DNA of 64,000 bases from Brevundimonas fontaquae (GTDB lineage Bacteria; Pseudomonadota; Alphaproteobacteria; Caulobacterales; Caulobacteraceae): contig NZ_CP070968.1 of the NCBI RefSeq assembly GCF_017086445.1, positions 1,612,001 to 1,676,000 on the forward strand. Direction: 5' to 3'. A program made the translations under genes and the position numbers. This document shows positions 1 to 7,803 of the stretch, in pieces. Each line of letters begins with the position of its first letter. Within the stretch, counting starts at the first letter, position 1. The notes beneath the pieces were generated by a model. It was not told where the DNA came from. It did not search any database and saw nothing but the letters and a program-made list of their open reading frames with translations.

Positions 1-11
1 GTGGAGGCGGA

Positions 12-1193
12 TCAGCGTGCGCAAGGGATGTCGCGCTTGGCCGCCTCGGCGAGGCAGGGGGCGACGAACAGGTCTCCGCGCCAGGCGCCGCGCACCGTAC
101 GGGCGCCGACGATCAGCCACAGCACCAGCAGTGCGGCGACCAGGGCCATGCCGAACAGGTTGAAGGCCGGGATGGGGAGCAGGGTTCCCAGCTTCAGCGT
201 CGCGACAGAGAAGACGCCGAGTGGGAAGGTGTAGCCCCACCAGCCCAGATTGAACGGCAGGCCCTGACGCAAGTAGCGCAGGGTGATCAGCACGGCCATC
301 GCGGCCCACCACAGGCCGTAGGCCCACAGCAGCAGGCCGCCGATCAGGCCGATCCCGCGCGCGGCGTCGCCGTACTGGCCCAGACCGGCGGCGGTGAAGA
401 TGGCGGGCGCGGCCTGGCCGAGCACCAGCATGCCGAGCGCGCCCGTGCCGATCGGGCCCAGCGACAGCCAGCTGGAGGCCGCCATACCGGCGTGCGGCAG
501 TTTGTGGATCGCCATGCGGAGCACGAGGATGACCAGGATGCTCATCGCCAGCGGCACGGACAGGGCCCACAGGCCATAGCTGACTACCAGCACCGACAGG
601 GCGGCGTTCGGGTCCGCGAGGTGCGGCGCGATCAGGCCGCCGGTGACGGCCGCGACCTCGGCCGCCACGACCGGCAGCAGCCAGACGGCCGTCATCTGGT
701 CGATGGCGTGCTCCTGGCGGGTGAACATCATGAAGGGGATGCCGATGCCGCAGGCGACGGCAAGGGCCACGTCGATCCACCACAGGGCTTCGGCGACCGG
801 CACGACGCCTTCGCCCCAGCGCGCCAGGCCGAAGGCCATCAGGCCGTTGATGATGGTCGCCAGCCCCATCGGGATGCAGCCGAAGAACATCGACACGACC
901 GAATGGCCGAAGATTCGTCGCGCGCCGTCGAAGAAGAAGATCCAGCGCGCCGCGTAGAGAACGGTGAACAGGGCGAACAGGCCGATGTTGAAAACCCACA
1001 GGGCTTCGGCGACGATTTTTACGCCGGGTATGGGGACCGGAAGCTGGTTCAGCGCCAGGGCGAGGATGCCGGTTCCCATGGTGGCGGCGAACCAGTTCGG
1101 CGTGAACTGCCGCACGATCTCCCTGGGCGATTGCAGACTCGCCAACGGGCGAAGGCCGAAGGCGACGTCGCGAACGTGAATGTCATGAGCCAT
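12..1193 (-). CDS. TDT/SLAC1-family (TehA-like) transporter
   Basis: A 393-residue polytopic inner-membrane protein with about ten hydrophobic segments. The first helix carries the pattern NWFAATMGTGIL (about residues 33-44), typical of the tellurite-resistance/dicarboxylate transporter (TDT, SLAC1) family, whose members move anions or dicarboxylates or act as sulfite exporters. The substrate cannot be told from sequence. The start is the ATG at 1193; no clear ribosome-binding site precedes it. It lies 22 bp downstream of a small membrane-protein gene on the same strand, so the two are probably cotranscribed. Family assignment is solid; function is open. Confidence 0.8.
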   Translation of the reverse strand: MAHDIHVRDVAFGLRPLASLQSPREIVRQFTPNWFAATMGTGILALALNQLPVPIPGVKIVAEALWVFNIGLFALFTVLYAARWIFFFDGARRIFGHSVVSMFFGCIPMGLATIINGLMAFGLARWGEGVVPVAEALWWIDVALAVACGIGIPFMMFTRQEHAIDQMTAVWLLPVVAAEVAAVTGGLIAPHLADPNAALSVLVVSYGLWALSVPLAMSILVILVLRMAIHKLPHAGMAASSWLSLGPIGTGALGMLVLGQAAPAIFTAAGLGQYGDAARGIGLIGGLLLWAYGLWWAAMAVLITLRYLRQGLPFNLGWWGYTFPLGVFSVATLKLGTLLPIPAFNLFGMALVAALLVLWLIVGARTVRGAWRGDLFVAPCLAEAAKRDIPCAR

Positions 1194-1215
1194 GAGAGGT
1201 TATCCAGACGAGCGG

Positions 1216-1737
1216 TCAGCCCGCGGTGAAGCGATAGACGGCGCCGAGCACGACGGCGGTGACCAGAAGGCAGGCGGGCAGGGTCAGCATCTGCAACGCG
1301 GCTTCGCGGCCGCTGATCCAGCCCGTGTCGATGATCACGCGACCGGCGAGGCAATCGTTCAAGGAGCGGATGCGCTCGCCCGGCGCAGGCGTATCGGCCA
1401 GCAGGCTCATCCCGGTGAGAAGGCCGAAGAACATCAGGCCGAGAACGGTGATGAAGCCCAGGGCGAGCATCGCCTCGCCGTGACCGAACACCAGCCAGAA
1501 CACGGCCACCATGGCGGCGTAGAGACCCGCGACCGCCTTGACCATTGCGGGGTGAACGCCGGTAAGGCCGACGCCAGGCTGGACCCGGTGCAAGGTCTCG
1601 CCGGATTGGGTCGCGGCGATGGGAGAAGGCGGAATGAAAGGCGTCTGCGGTTTTACATTCTCAGGACCGATGGCCTGGCGCCTGGCGACGGACCTGCGGC
1701 CTTGGCGCATGGCCGGAGCGGCGAGAAGGGTGGTCAT
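1216..1737 (-). CDS. Small hypothetical membrane protein upstream of TDT transporter
   Basis: About 173 residues with a disordered, basic N-terminal half and three hydrophobic segments in the C-terminal half (around AGLYAAMVAVFWLVFG, ALGFITVLGLMFFGLLTG and the last 25 residues). I do not recognise a named family. The reading frame is open further upstream to 1788, but the ATG at 1737 is preceded at good distance by AAAGGAGAG, so this start is preferred. Its position directly ahead of the TDT transporter suggests an operon and perhaps an accessory role in transport; that is inference only. Confidence 0.6.
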   Translation of the reverse strand: MTTLLAAPAMRQGRRSVARRQAIGPENVKPQTPFIPPSPIAATQSGETLHRVQPGVGLTGVHPAMVKAVAGLYAAMVAVFWLVFGHGEAMLALGFITVLGLMFFGLLTGMSLLADTPAPGERIRSLNDCLAGRVIIDTGWISGREAALQMLTLPACLLVTAVVLGAVYRFTAG

Positions 1738-1864
1738 GGCGGCTCTCCTTTCGGAGTGGAGGCCAGTCTTCGGCGCGCTCCTCGACATCCGGGATGCGCC
1801 TCTTGGATCATCAGCTCCAACGGATGTTTTAGATAGGTTTGTTCGCTTTGATCGAATGAACGCC

Positions 1865-2470
1865 CTAGGGGGTGATCAGCGCGGCTGCCCACGCAAAGGC
1901 GGCCTGCAGGCCAAGACGATGCTCGGGGGCGGTGTTGATGAACGTCGGGCTCGGGTGTGGCGCGAGACACAGCTCCACTTCAGGCCGCAGGCGGGTCAGC
2001 GTCGGAGCCGCCATCGCGGCGACGCGGCCGCACAATACCGCGGCCCTGAGGCGATGAAGCGGGGTGACCAGTCCCTCTAGCGTGGTCAGGCCGGAGGCGA
2101 TCTCCTGTCTTGTCAGCGGTCGCGCGGACCCCGAGCGAAGCCAGGGGACCGTGTTCCAAAGGACGATGCGGCGGCGGTCGAGCCCCGCTGCTTCCATCGC
2201 GCGCTTCAGGTTGCGCGCGGTGCCCGTGGGATTGTCGATGGAGACGAGGCGATCCGCTTGCGGTCCCGGGGCCGGTGTCTCCAGAAGCACAAGGATTTCC
2301 GCCTCGTCTCCACCGTCGAGGGGGTCGAACTTCGGCGTACCTTGTTGAGCGCCCACGCCCCTATCCAGAGCTCTCAGGAATCCGTTCAGTCCCTCGAGAT
2401 GCGTGTGAGGCGGCGCGCGGTCATTCACCAGTGAAGGCCAGACACCGCCTTGACGAGCCGACGCGCTCAA
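1865..2470 (-). CDS. Uracil-DNA glycosylase superfamily-like protein
   Basis: A 201-residue soluble protein with two landmarks of the uracil-DNA glycosylase superfamily: an N-terminal strand-loop LLETPAPG (residues 62-69, where family 4/5 enzymes have GEAPG-like motif A) and a C-terminal HPSP (172-175, motif B). Between them, VLWNTVPW resembles the conserved core strand. No Fe-S cysteine cluster is evident, so it is not a typical family 4 enzyme, and activity on uracil is unproven. The start is a TTG at 2470 overlapping the stop of the upstream LysR gene, which suggests translational coupling. Many proteins of this type are annotated simply as UDG-family. Confidence 0.6.
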   Translation of the reverse strand: MSASARQGGVWPSLVNDRAPPHTHLEGLNGFLRALDRGVGAQQGTPKFDPLDGGDEAEILVLLETPAPGPQADRLVSIDNPTGTARNLKRAMEAAGLDRRRIVLWNTVPWLRSGSARPLTRQEIASGLTTLEGLVTPLHRLRAAVLCGRVAAMAAPTLTRLRPEVELCLAPHPSPTFINTAPEHRLGLQAAFAWAAALITP

Positions 2471-3351
2471 TGGCGTGACGCCGTCAGGGACGCCAGGAAC
2501 ACCTCGCCCGCCTTTGAGCGATAGCGCTGCTTGTGCCGCAGGAGCCAGAACGGGCGGTCGGGCAAGGTCAGGGGCAGGGCGGCGAGGATGCCGGCGCGCA
2601 GGCGCGCGGCGACGACATTGCGCGACACGACCGTCGCTCCCGCACCGGCCTCGACGGCGGCGGCGACCGCCTCATTCCCGGGCAAGGTCATGGCCACGTC
2701 CAGAGCGTCGATGGCCAGCCCGCGCTGATTGAGGGCCGTCTCAAAAGCCGACCGGGTGCCGGAGCCGGGCTCGCGCAACACCCAGGTCATTTGCTTCAGG
2801 TCCGGCGGCCCGGCGCCGTCCTGGGCGGCGGGGTGGTCGGCCGCCACGACCAGCACCAGTTCGTCGTGATCCAGAACCGAACGGCTCAACGCCGGCTCGT
2901 TCAGTTCGCCCTCGACCAGACCCAGTTCAGCGCAGCCCTCCAGGACAGCGTCGGCCACCTCGCGCGTATTGCCGATCGAGACCTCGATGCGGATGCCGGG
3001 ATGAGCCTGATGAAACCGGGTCAGTCGGGCGGGAAGCCACCAGCCGGCGATGGTCTGGCTGGCGTGGATCGACAGTCGTCCGCGTTTCAGGCCGCCCAGG
3101 TCGTCGAGCGCGTCCTGCGCCGCCTCGACACGGGCGAGGATCGCCTTGGCCTCGACGAGGAAGGTTGCGCCCGCCTCGTTCAGGACGATGTTGCGGCCAA
3201 CGCGGTCGAACAGGGCGACGCCGTGGCGGCCCTCCAGCGTCGTCACCGCCGAGCTGACCGCCGACTGGGTCAGGTTCAGGGCCTCGGCGGCGCGGGTTAC
3301 GTGCTGGCGCTCGGCGACGGCGACGAAGATGCGGAGCTGGTCCAGGGTCAT
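2467..3351 (-). CDS. LysR-family transcriptional regulator
   Basis: A 294-residue LysR-type regulator: a winged helix-turn-helix at about residues 1-60 (MTLDQLRIFVAVAE, then ALNLTQSAVSSAV) followed by the periplasmic-binding-like effector domain (SIGNTREVADAV, GCAELGLVEGE). It is transcribed away from the DUF305/beta-propeller operon, with 115 bp between the two start codons. That gap holds two copies of the palindrome GAACGTTC, candidate operator DNA. It overlaps the UDG-like gene by 4 bp. Effector and targets are unknown; by the usual LysR rule the divergent operon is the first candidate. Confidence 0.85.
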   Translation of the reverse strand: MTLDQLRIFVAVAERQHVTRAAEALNLTQSAVSSAVTTLEGRHGVALFDRVGRNIVLNEAGATFLVEAKAILARVEAAQDALDDLGGLKRGRLSIHASQTIAGWWLPARLTRFHQAHPGIRIEVSIGNTREVADAVLEGCAELGLVEGELNEPALSRSVLDHDELVLVVAADHPAAQDGAGPPDLKQMTWVLREPGSGTRSAFETALNQRGLAIDALDVAMTLPGNEAVAAAVEAGAGATVVSRNVVAARLRAGILAALPLTLPDRPFWLLRHKQRYRSKAGEVFLASLTASRH

Positions 3352-3388
3352 GGGACAATCCTAACCCACGAAGCGGCGACTTCGACAG

Positions 3389-3415
3389 GGAACGTTCGGC
3401 GACGGCGAACGTTCC
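3389..3415. promoter_or_regulatory. Twin GAACGTTC palindromes in divergent promoter
   Basis: GGAACGTTCG (3389-3398) and CGAACGTTCC (3406-3415) form a perfect 10-bp inverted repeat with a 7-bp spacer. Each arm contains the 8-bp palindrome GAACGTTC, so they also read as direct repeats 17 bp apart. The site lies between the divergent LysR and DUF305 genes. It could be an operator for the LysR protein or for another dimeric regulator. It lacks a clean T-N11-A form, so the binding protein is not assigned. Confidence 0.5.
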
Positions 3416-3466
3416 GAGCGGAACATCGCGTTGGTCGTCCGGGACGATCGCCTGCAGGATCGGATC

Positions 3467-3874
3467 ATGACCCACGCCCCACCCTCCCGATGGATCAGAA
3501 CCGGCGTCCTGGCGCTTGGCTCGGCGATTGCCGGTGCCGCAGTTATGGCCTTCGCACAGATGCCCGGCTCGGACTTCGATGCGGCGATGGCCGAGGCGAT
3601 GGAGCGGATGCACCGCGACATGGCGGTAGAATCCACCGGCGACCCAGACGTGGACTTCGCCGCCATGATGATCCCGCATCATCAGGGCGCCATCGACATG
3701 GCGCGCGTCGAGCTTCTGTACGGGCAGGACGAGACCATGAAGCGTCTGGCCCAGGGGATCATCATTGAACAGACCCAGGAAATCGCCCTGATGCGCGACT
3801 ACCTGACCCGCCATTCTGATGCGCCGACGCCGACCGGCGGCGCGACCTCGACCCATCACGGACACGGATCATGA
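3467..3874 (+). CDS. DUF305 family exported protein
   Basis: About 135 residues. An N-terminal hydrophobic segment (residues 10-30) should direct export or membrane anchoring. It is followed by a DUF305 core with the hallmark MMIPHHQGAIDMA (H71-H72) and by a His-rich tail (THHGHG). DUF305 proteins are small helical, ferritin-like proteins often found beside copper or other metal genes; the paired histidines suggest metal binding, but no activity is established. The ATG at 3467 is chosen over an upstream TTG in the same frame because it places the signal segment at the N-terminus. It overlaps the next gene by 4 bp (ATGA), indicating an operon. Confidence 0.75.
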   Translation: MTHAPPSRWIRTGVLALGSAIAGAAVMAFAQMPGSDFDAAMAEAMERMHRDMAVESTGDPDVDFAAMMIPHHQGAIDMARVELLYGQDETMKRLAQGIIIEQTQEIALMRDYLTRHSDAPTPTGGATSTHHGHGS

Positions 3875-5310
3875 CCCTGACAGCCCGCGCCATCGCCGCC
3901 CTTGTTCTCAGCCTGTCCGCCGGACACGCCTTGGCCGATCAGGTTCCGGGCGCGGCGGCGGCGCCCGCCATCCCGATCAGCAGCCAGGATCGGTTCTATT
4001 CGGCCGACCAGTTCTCCAACACCGTCTCGGTGGTCGATCCCTCGACCAACGGCCTGCTGGGGGTGATTTCCCTCGGCGAACCGACTCCGGCCAACCTCAG
4101 CCCGCTCTACAAGGGCCAGTTGCTGGTCCACGGCATCGGCGCGGCGCCGGACGGCAAGACGATCGCCGTGGTCTCGATCGGGTCCAACTCGGTCAGCTTC
4201 ATCGACACGGCCAGCAACACCGTCAAACATACCACCTATGTCGGGCGCTCTCCGCACGAGGCCTTCTTCACGCCGGACGGCCGCGAGGTCTGGGTCACGG
4301 TGCGGGGCGAGGCCTATGTTTCGGTGCTGGACGCCGCGACCTATCAGGAGACCGCCCGGGTCGAGACGCCCAACGGGCCGGGCATGACCATCTTCTCGCC
4401 GGACGGCCGCTACGCCTACATCTGCTCCAGCTTCAGTCCCGAGACGGTGGTAGTCGAGACCGCGACCCGTCAGATCGTCGGTCGGGTGGCCCAGGCCAGT
4501 CCGTTCTGCCCCGACATCGCCGCCACGCCCGATGGAAGCCAGGTCTGGATGACGCTGAAGGACGTGGGCAAGACCATGGTTTTCAACGCCCGTCCGCCGT
4601 TCGCTGTCCTACAGACGCTCGACACCGGCCCCTTGACCAACCACGTCAACATCGTGCGCAACGCGGCGGGCCAGTTCGCCTATGTGACCGTCGGGACCGA
4701 GAACCGGGTCAAGGTCTATCGCACCGACACCTTCACGCTCGTGACGGAGATCGAGGTGGGGTCGCTGCCGCACGGTCTGTGGCCCTCCGGCGACGGCTCG
4801 CGGATTTACGTCGGGCTGGAGAATGGCGACGGCGTGGCGGTCATCGACACCCTGGCCAACCGCGTGATCGCCACCGTGCCGATCGGTCAGGGACCGCAAG
4901 GGGTCACCTATGTGCCGCGTGCGGTCACTCAGGGTGACGGCAGGGCCAACCTCACGCCCCTGGGCGCAGCTCGCGCCTCGCATCAACTCGTTCTGACGGG
5001 CGAGGGCGACACCCGGTCCCAGGCGACCTTGTTCGAGCAGGGGCAGGTCCAGATGCTGCAGATCGCCGCCGCAGGCCTCCAACCCGGCAAGCCCTATGTC
5101 CTCGCCTTCGCCAATGCGGCGGACGGATCGGGGACGCTCGAGCCTCTGACGAAGTTCATGACCAATCCGGCTGGGTCTGCGGTCGTCAACGCCGTGGGCC
5201 CGATCCGTCAGGTGGTCGCCGCCGACGCCGGCGCACCCCGCCGTTGGCTGGTCATCGCCTCGGGCACGCCCGAGGCGATCGGCGCGGTCGTCCAGAGACA
5301 GTCGGAATAG
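3871..5310 (+). CDS. YncE-like seven-bladed beta-propeller protein, periplasmic
   Basis: 479 residues: a signal peptide (about residues 1-22, ending ALA), then YVTN/YncE-type propeller repeats such as NTVSVVDPSTNG, NSVSFIDTASNT, AYVSVLDAATY, NRVKVYRTDTFT and DGVAVIDTLANRV. After the propeller (about residue 365 onward) there is an extra region that reads like a small beta domain (HQLVLTGEGDTRSQATLFEQG). Such propellers are periplasmic binding or scaffold proteins without a single known reaction. It overlaps the DUF305 gene upstream by 4 bp and is followed 11 bp later by a metallo-hydrolase, so the three probably form one operon. Confidence 0.8.
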   Translation: MTLTARAIAALVLSLSAGHALADQVPGAAAAPAIPISSQDRFYSADQFSNTVSVVDPSTNGLLGVISLGEPTPANLSPLYKGQLLVHGIGAAPDGKTIAVVSIGSNSVSFIDTASNTVKHTTYVGRSPHEAFFTPDGREVWVTVRGEAYVSVLDAATYQETARVETPNGPGMTIFSPDGRYAYICSSFSPETVVVETATRQIVGRVAQASPFCPDIAATPDGSQVWMTLKDVGKTMVFNARPPFAVLQTLDTGPLTNHVNIVRNAAGQFAYVTVGTENRVKVYRTDTFTLVTEIEVGSLPHGLWPSGDGSRIYVGLENGDGVAVIDTLANRVIATVPIGQGPQGVTYVPRAVTQGDGRANLTPLGAARASHQLVLTGEGDTRSQATLFEQGQVQMLQIAAAGLQPGKPYVLAFANAADGSGTLEPLTKFMTNPAGSAVVNAVGPIRQVVAADAGAPRRWLVIASGTPEAIGAVVQRQSE

Positions 5311-5321
5311 GACCGGCCGCC

Positions 5322-5993
5322 ATGCGGATCGACAAGTTCGTCCATAGCTGCCTGCGCCTGACGATCGGTGCAGATCGACTGCTCTTCGATCCGGGCAAGT
5401 TTTCGTTCGTCGACGGACGGGTCGATCCTGCTGTCTTTTCGGATGTCTCGACGATCGTCCTGACGCACGGCCATCCCGACCACATCGACCCTGACGCTCT
5501 GGCCAGGATCGTGCAGGCGAGTGGCGCGACACTCGTCGGCAACGGCGAGGTCGCCGACAAGCTCGGCGAGAAGGGGCTGTCGGTCACGGTGTTCGAGGAG
5601 GGCGAACGGACCTTCGGCGCGTTCCGGCTGCAGGCTCAGCCGGTCGCGCATGAGCCCATCCTGTCGGACGAGAGCCCGCAACTGACAGCCTTCCTCGTCA
5701 ACGACGTTTTCCTCAACCCGGGCGACAGTTTCGACAGCCGTCTGGATCGGTTCGCGGGCGTGGAGGTGCTGGCCCTTCCGGTGATGGCGCCTTACCTGAC
5801 CGAGCTCACTGTCCATGCGTTCGCCAAACGGATGAAGCCAAAATCGGTCGTCCCGGTCCATGACGGCTACGCTCGCGACTATTTCCTCAGGCAGCGTTAC
5901 GACGTCTACGAGCCCTATCTGGACAAGGCCGGGATCAAACTGCACCGGCCGATGGCGCCCGGAGACGGGTTCGACGTCTCTGACCATGACTGA
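5322..5993 (+). CDS. Metallo-beta-lactamase-fold hydrolase (UlaG-like)
   Basis: 223 residues, cytoplasmic. The metal-binding signature HGHPDH (H49, H51, D53, H54) and a later conserved histidine (VPVHDGY) identify the metallo-beta-lactamase fold. The short length and beginning (MRIDKFVHSCLRL) resemble the UlaG/UPF0173 group of small metal-dependent hydrolases, for which substrates are mostly unknown. The ATG at 5322 is preferred over the longer open frame from 5244, which would overlap the propeller gene; it follows the propeller stop by 11 bp. No terminator is seen directly downstream. Confidence 0.75.
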   Translation: MRIDKFVHSCLRLTIGADRLLFDPGKFSFVDGRVDPAVFSDVSTIVLTHGHPDHIDPDALARIVQASGATLVGNGEVADKLGEKGLSVTVFEEGERTFGAFRLQAQPVAHEPILSDESPQLTAFLVNDVFLNPGDSFDSRLDRFAGVEVLALPVMAPYLTELTVHAFAKRMKPKSVVPVHDGYARDYFLRQRYDVYEPYLDKAGIKLHRPMAPGDGFDVSDHD

Positions 5994-6844
5994 CGCAGTC
6001 TGCACCTCCACCGGTTTCGCGCGATTGCGATCGCGATAAAATGGCGGCGGCTCGGCGTGGTAACTCAGGTGAATGTCGCCTTTGCGCGGTGACTGTCATG
6101 TCCGCTCATGGCGCGAAGCTGGCTTTGCGCTTCGCTGTGGTGGCAGGAGTGGTCACCGAGGCCCCGACGTGCCACTCGTCCCGGTGGGAAGGCAGGCGGC
6201 CATGGGGATCGCAACTTTGGGAGCGGACGGCAGCATCGATGTTCTCGAAGCCAGCACGCCGGAGAAGCGGAGCGCGCCGGGGAATAGTTGTTCAACGCCG
6301 ACCGAGCGCTCACGCGCTCGGTCGGCGTGCGGCGGCGCGCGACTTTGAAGCCAGGCGGAATGAAAGGGCAGGAGATCTGCCGATAGATGACGATGAGCTC
6401 CAGGCCTCGCCTGTTCTTCAAAACGTCAGGCTATGGTATCCGCCTATGCCTAGGTATACCGGTACGATTCCCTCGCGCACCACGCCTGCGGCATTGTCAA
6501 TACACCCCGAAAGATCTCGTGATCACGCGCTTTTTACATCCGATTATTTCTTCATTGTTTTCAACAGTCCACGATCTATTCGGACTACGATACGGCGCTT
6601 TAGGTGACCTCTGGTGCAAAGTCCTTGCCGATCAACGCGCTACCGGCCTTCGTGTAATCGAGTGGGAATAACTGGAGGCGGACGGCGCTTTCGACTTGGT
6701 TCCGAAGAGGCCTTTAAGCATTTGCTAGGATTGTAAAATTCGTCTATTCTGCAGAAGCCCCTAGAAGGTATTCTTCTGTTGTATTGGACTGGCCTGCGGT
6801 AAGCCACTTCCATGATCTAGCAGACTCGGACCTGTCGCTCTGGC
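5994..6844. other. Intergenic region without a supported gene
   Basis: About 850 bp. Short open frames exist on both strands (the longest at 6041-6607), but their translations are rich in Arg, Ser and Pro, carry no recognisable motif and overlap one another, so they look like chance frames. Base composition falls toward the right half (6430-6830), which is AT-richer than its surroundings. The one notable structure is a strong hairpin at 6295-6328. This could be a gene remnant or a transferred fragment. Confidence 0.5.
6295..6328. terminator. Perfect 15-bp stem-loop
   Basis: The arms 6295-6309 and 6314-6328 are perfectly complementary (ACGCCGACCGAGCGC and its reverse complement) around a 4-base loop, TCAC. 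No U-tract follows on either strand, so it is not a textbook intrinsic terminator. It could still stop transcription, or be a mobile repeat or protein-binding palindrome. It lies about 300 bp after the metallo-hydrolase gene. Confidence 0.4.
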
Positions 6845-7741
6845 TCAGGTACGCCAGATGTCAGTCAGCATTTCCAAGAAATGCTCTGCACTGGGAGACA
6901 GGGTCGCGCCGCGCCGCCGCACGATCCCGATCGGCCTGGAAATGATCGGATCGACGATTGCACGGGTGACCAGTATCGGGTGTTCCGCCTGGGGGGTTGC
7001 AAGCCGTGGCAGCACCGAGATCCCTAGCCCGGCCTCAACCAGTCCCAACGAGGTAGACAGGTGGGTCACCTCATAGAACCAGTTGAGCTTGATATTGGCC
7101 TTGGCCAAAGCGGAGTCGAGCAGCACGCGGTTCCCGCTTGAGCGGTACACAGTGATGAGTCTGTGATTGACCAGCTGCGGCCAGTGAATGTTGTCGTAGG
7201 CTGCGAGCGCGTGATCTCTGCGACAGGCGAGAACGAAGGGGTCGTCGAGCAGGGTGTCGAAGCTCAGGTCCGGATCAGAGGCCCCCATCAGATTGATGCC
7301 GAACTCGACCTCTCCCCGCGCGACGGCCTGCACGCCTTCATTCGCGGGCAGGTCGAGAATGCGGATTCGAATGTGAGGGAACTCGTCGTTGAACCGCTTG
7401 ATGACCGTCGGCAGGAAATAGAAGGCGGCGGTGGGCAGGCAGGCGATCGTCACCTGACCCGTTCGCTGAGGCCCCAGCTCCCGAACGGCGAACAGAGACG
7501 AGTCAAACTCTTCGATCATTCGCCTCATCAACGGCAGCAGTTCGGTGCCGACCGCCGTGAGAGCCACATTTCGTGTGGTTCGTTCCAGGATCGGGGCGCC
7601 GATCGAGGCTTCAAGCTTTTGTATCCGGCGGCTCAACGCCGGTTGAGACAGGTTCAGCGACCGCGCCGCCTTATGGAAGCTGCGCATATCGACCACCGCC
7701 AAGAAGGCGCGGATGTCCAACAGTTCACAATTGATAGCCAT
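6845..7741 (-). CDS. LysR-family transcriptional regulator of the adjacent isomerase/ABC cluster
   Basis: 298 residues with the LysR N-terminal winged helix (LLDIRAFLAVVDMRSFHKAA, RSLNLSQPALSRRIQKLE, about residues 7-45) and a substrate-binding effector domain. It is divergent from the PrpF/GalD-like isomerase gene. The short intergenic stretch contains a perfect T-N11-A site (7756-7768) and related half sites, so it most likely autoregulates and controls the isomerase, ABC transporter and perhaps the porin. The inducer is probably the imported organic acid or a product of it, which is inference. Confidence 0.85.
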   Translation of the reverse strand: MAINCELLDIRAFLAVVDMRSFHKAARSLNLSQPALSRRIQKLEASIGAPILERTTRNVALTAVGTELLPLMRRMIEEFDSSLFAVRELGPQRTGQVTIACLPTAAFYFLPTVIKRFNDEFPHIRIRILDLPANEGVQAVARGEVEFGINLMGASDPDLSFDTLLDDPFVLACRRDHALAAYDNIHWPQLVNHRLITVYRSSGNRVLLDSALAKANIKLNWFYEVTHLSTSLGLVEAGLGISVLPRLATPQAEHPILVTRAIVDPIISRPIGIVRRRGATLSPSAEHFLEMLTDIWRT

Positions 7742-7803
7742 AACGCATGAGTAGCTGCGAATAACGCATTTTACAAATCAATACTACTGATGCGAATTGC
7801 GTC
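7740..7803. promoter_or_regulatory. LysR operator array (T-N11-A)
   Basis: TGCGAATAACGCA at 7756-7768 is a perfect T-N11-A LysR box (TGCG and CGCA arms). The half-site words TAACGCAT (7741-7748) and ATGCGAATTGCG (7790-7801) repeat the motif on either side. The array spans the start codon of the regulator and the first possible ATG of the divergent isomerase, which suggests that the isomerase really starts further downstream. Confidence 0.6.

Noticed and set aside
1841..1861. GTTCG...GAAC and TTTGATCGAATGAA as an FNR/CRP-like site
   Set aside because: The symmetry is imperfect and the match to TTGAT-N4-ATCAA is poor; not enough to call.
6041..6607. 188-codon plus-strand frame
   Set aside because: Arg/Ser-rich composition, no motif, passes through the 15-bp hairpin and has no supporting start signal.
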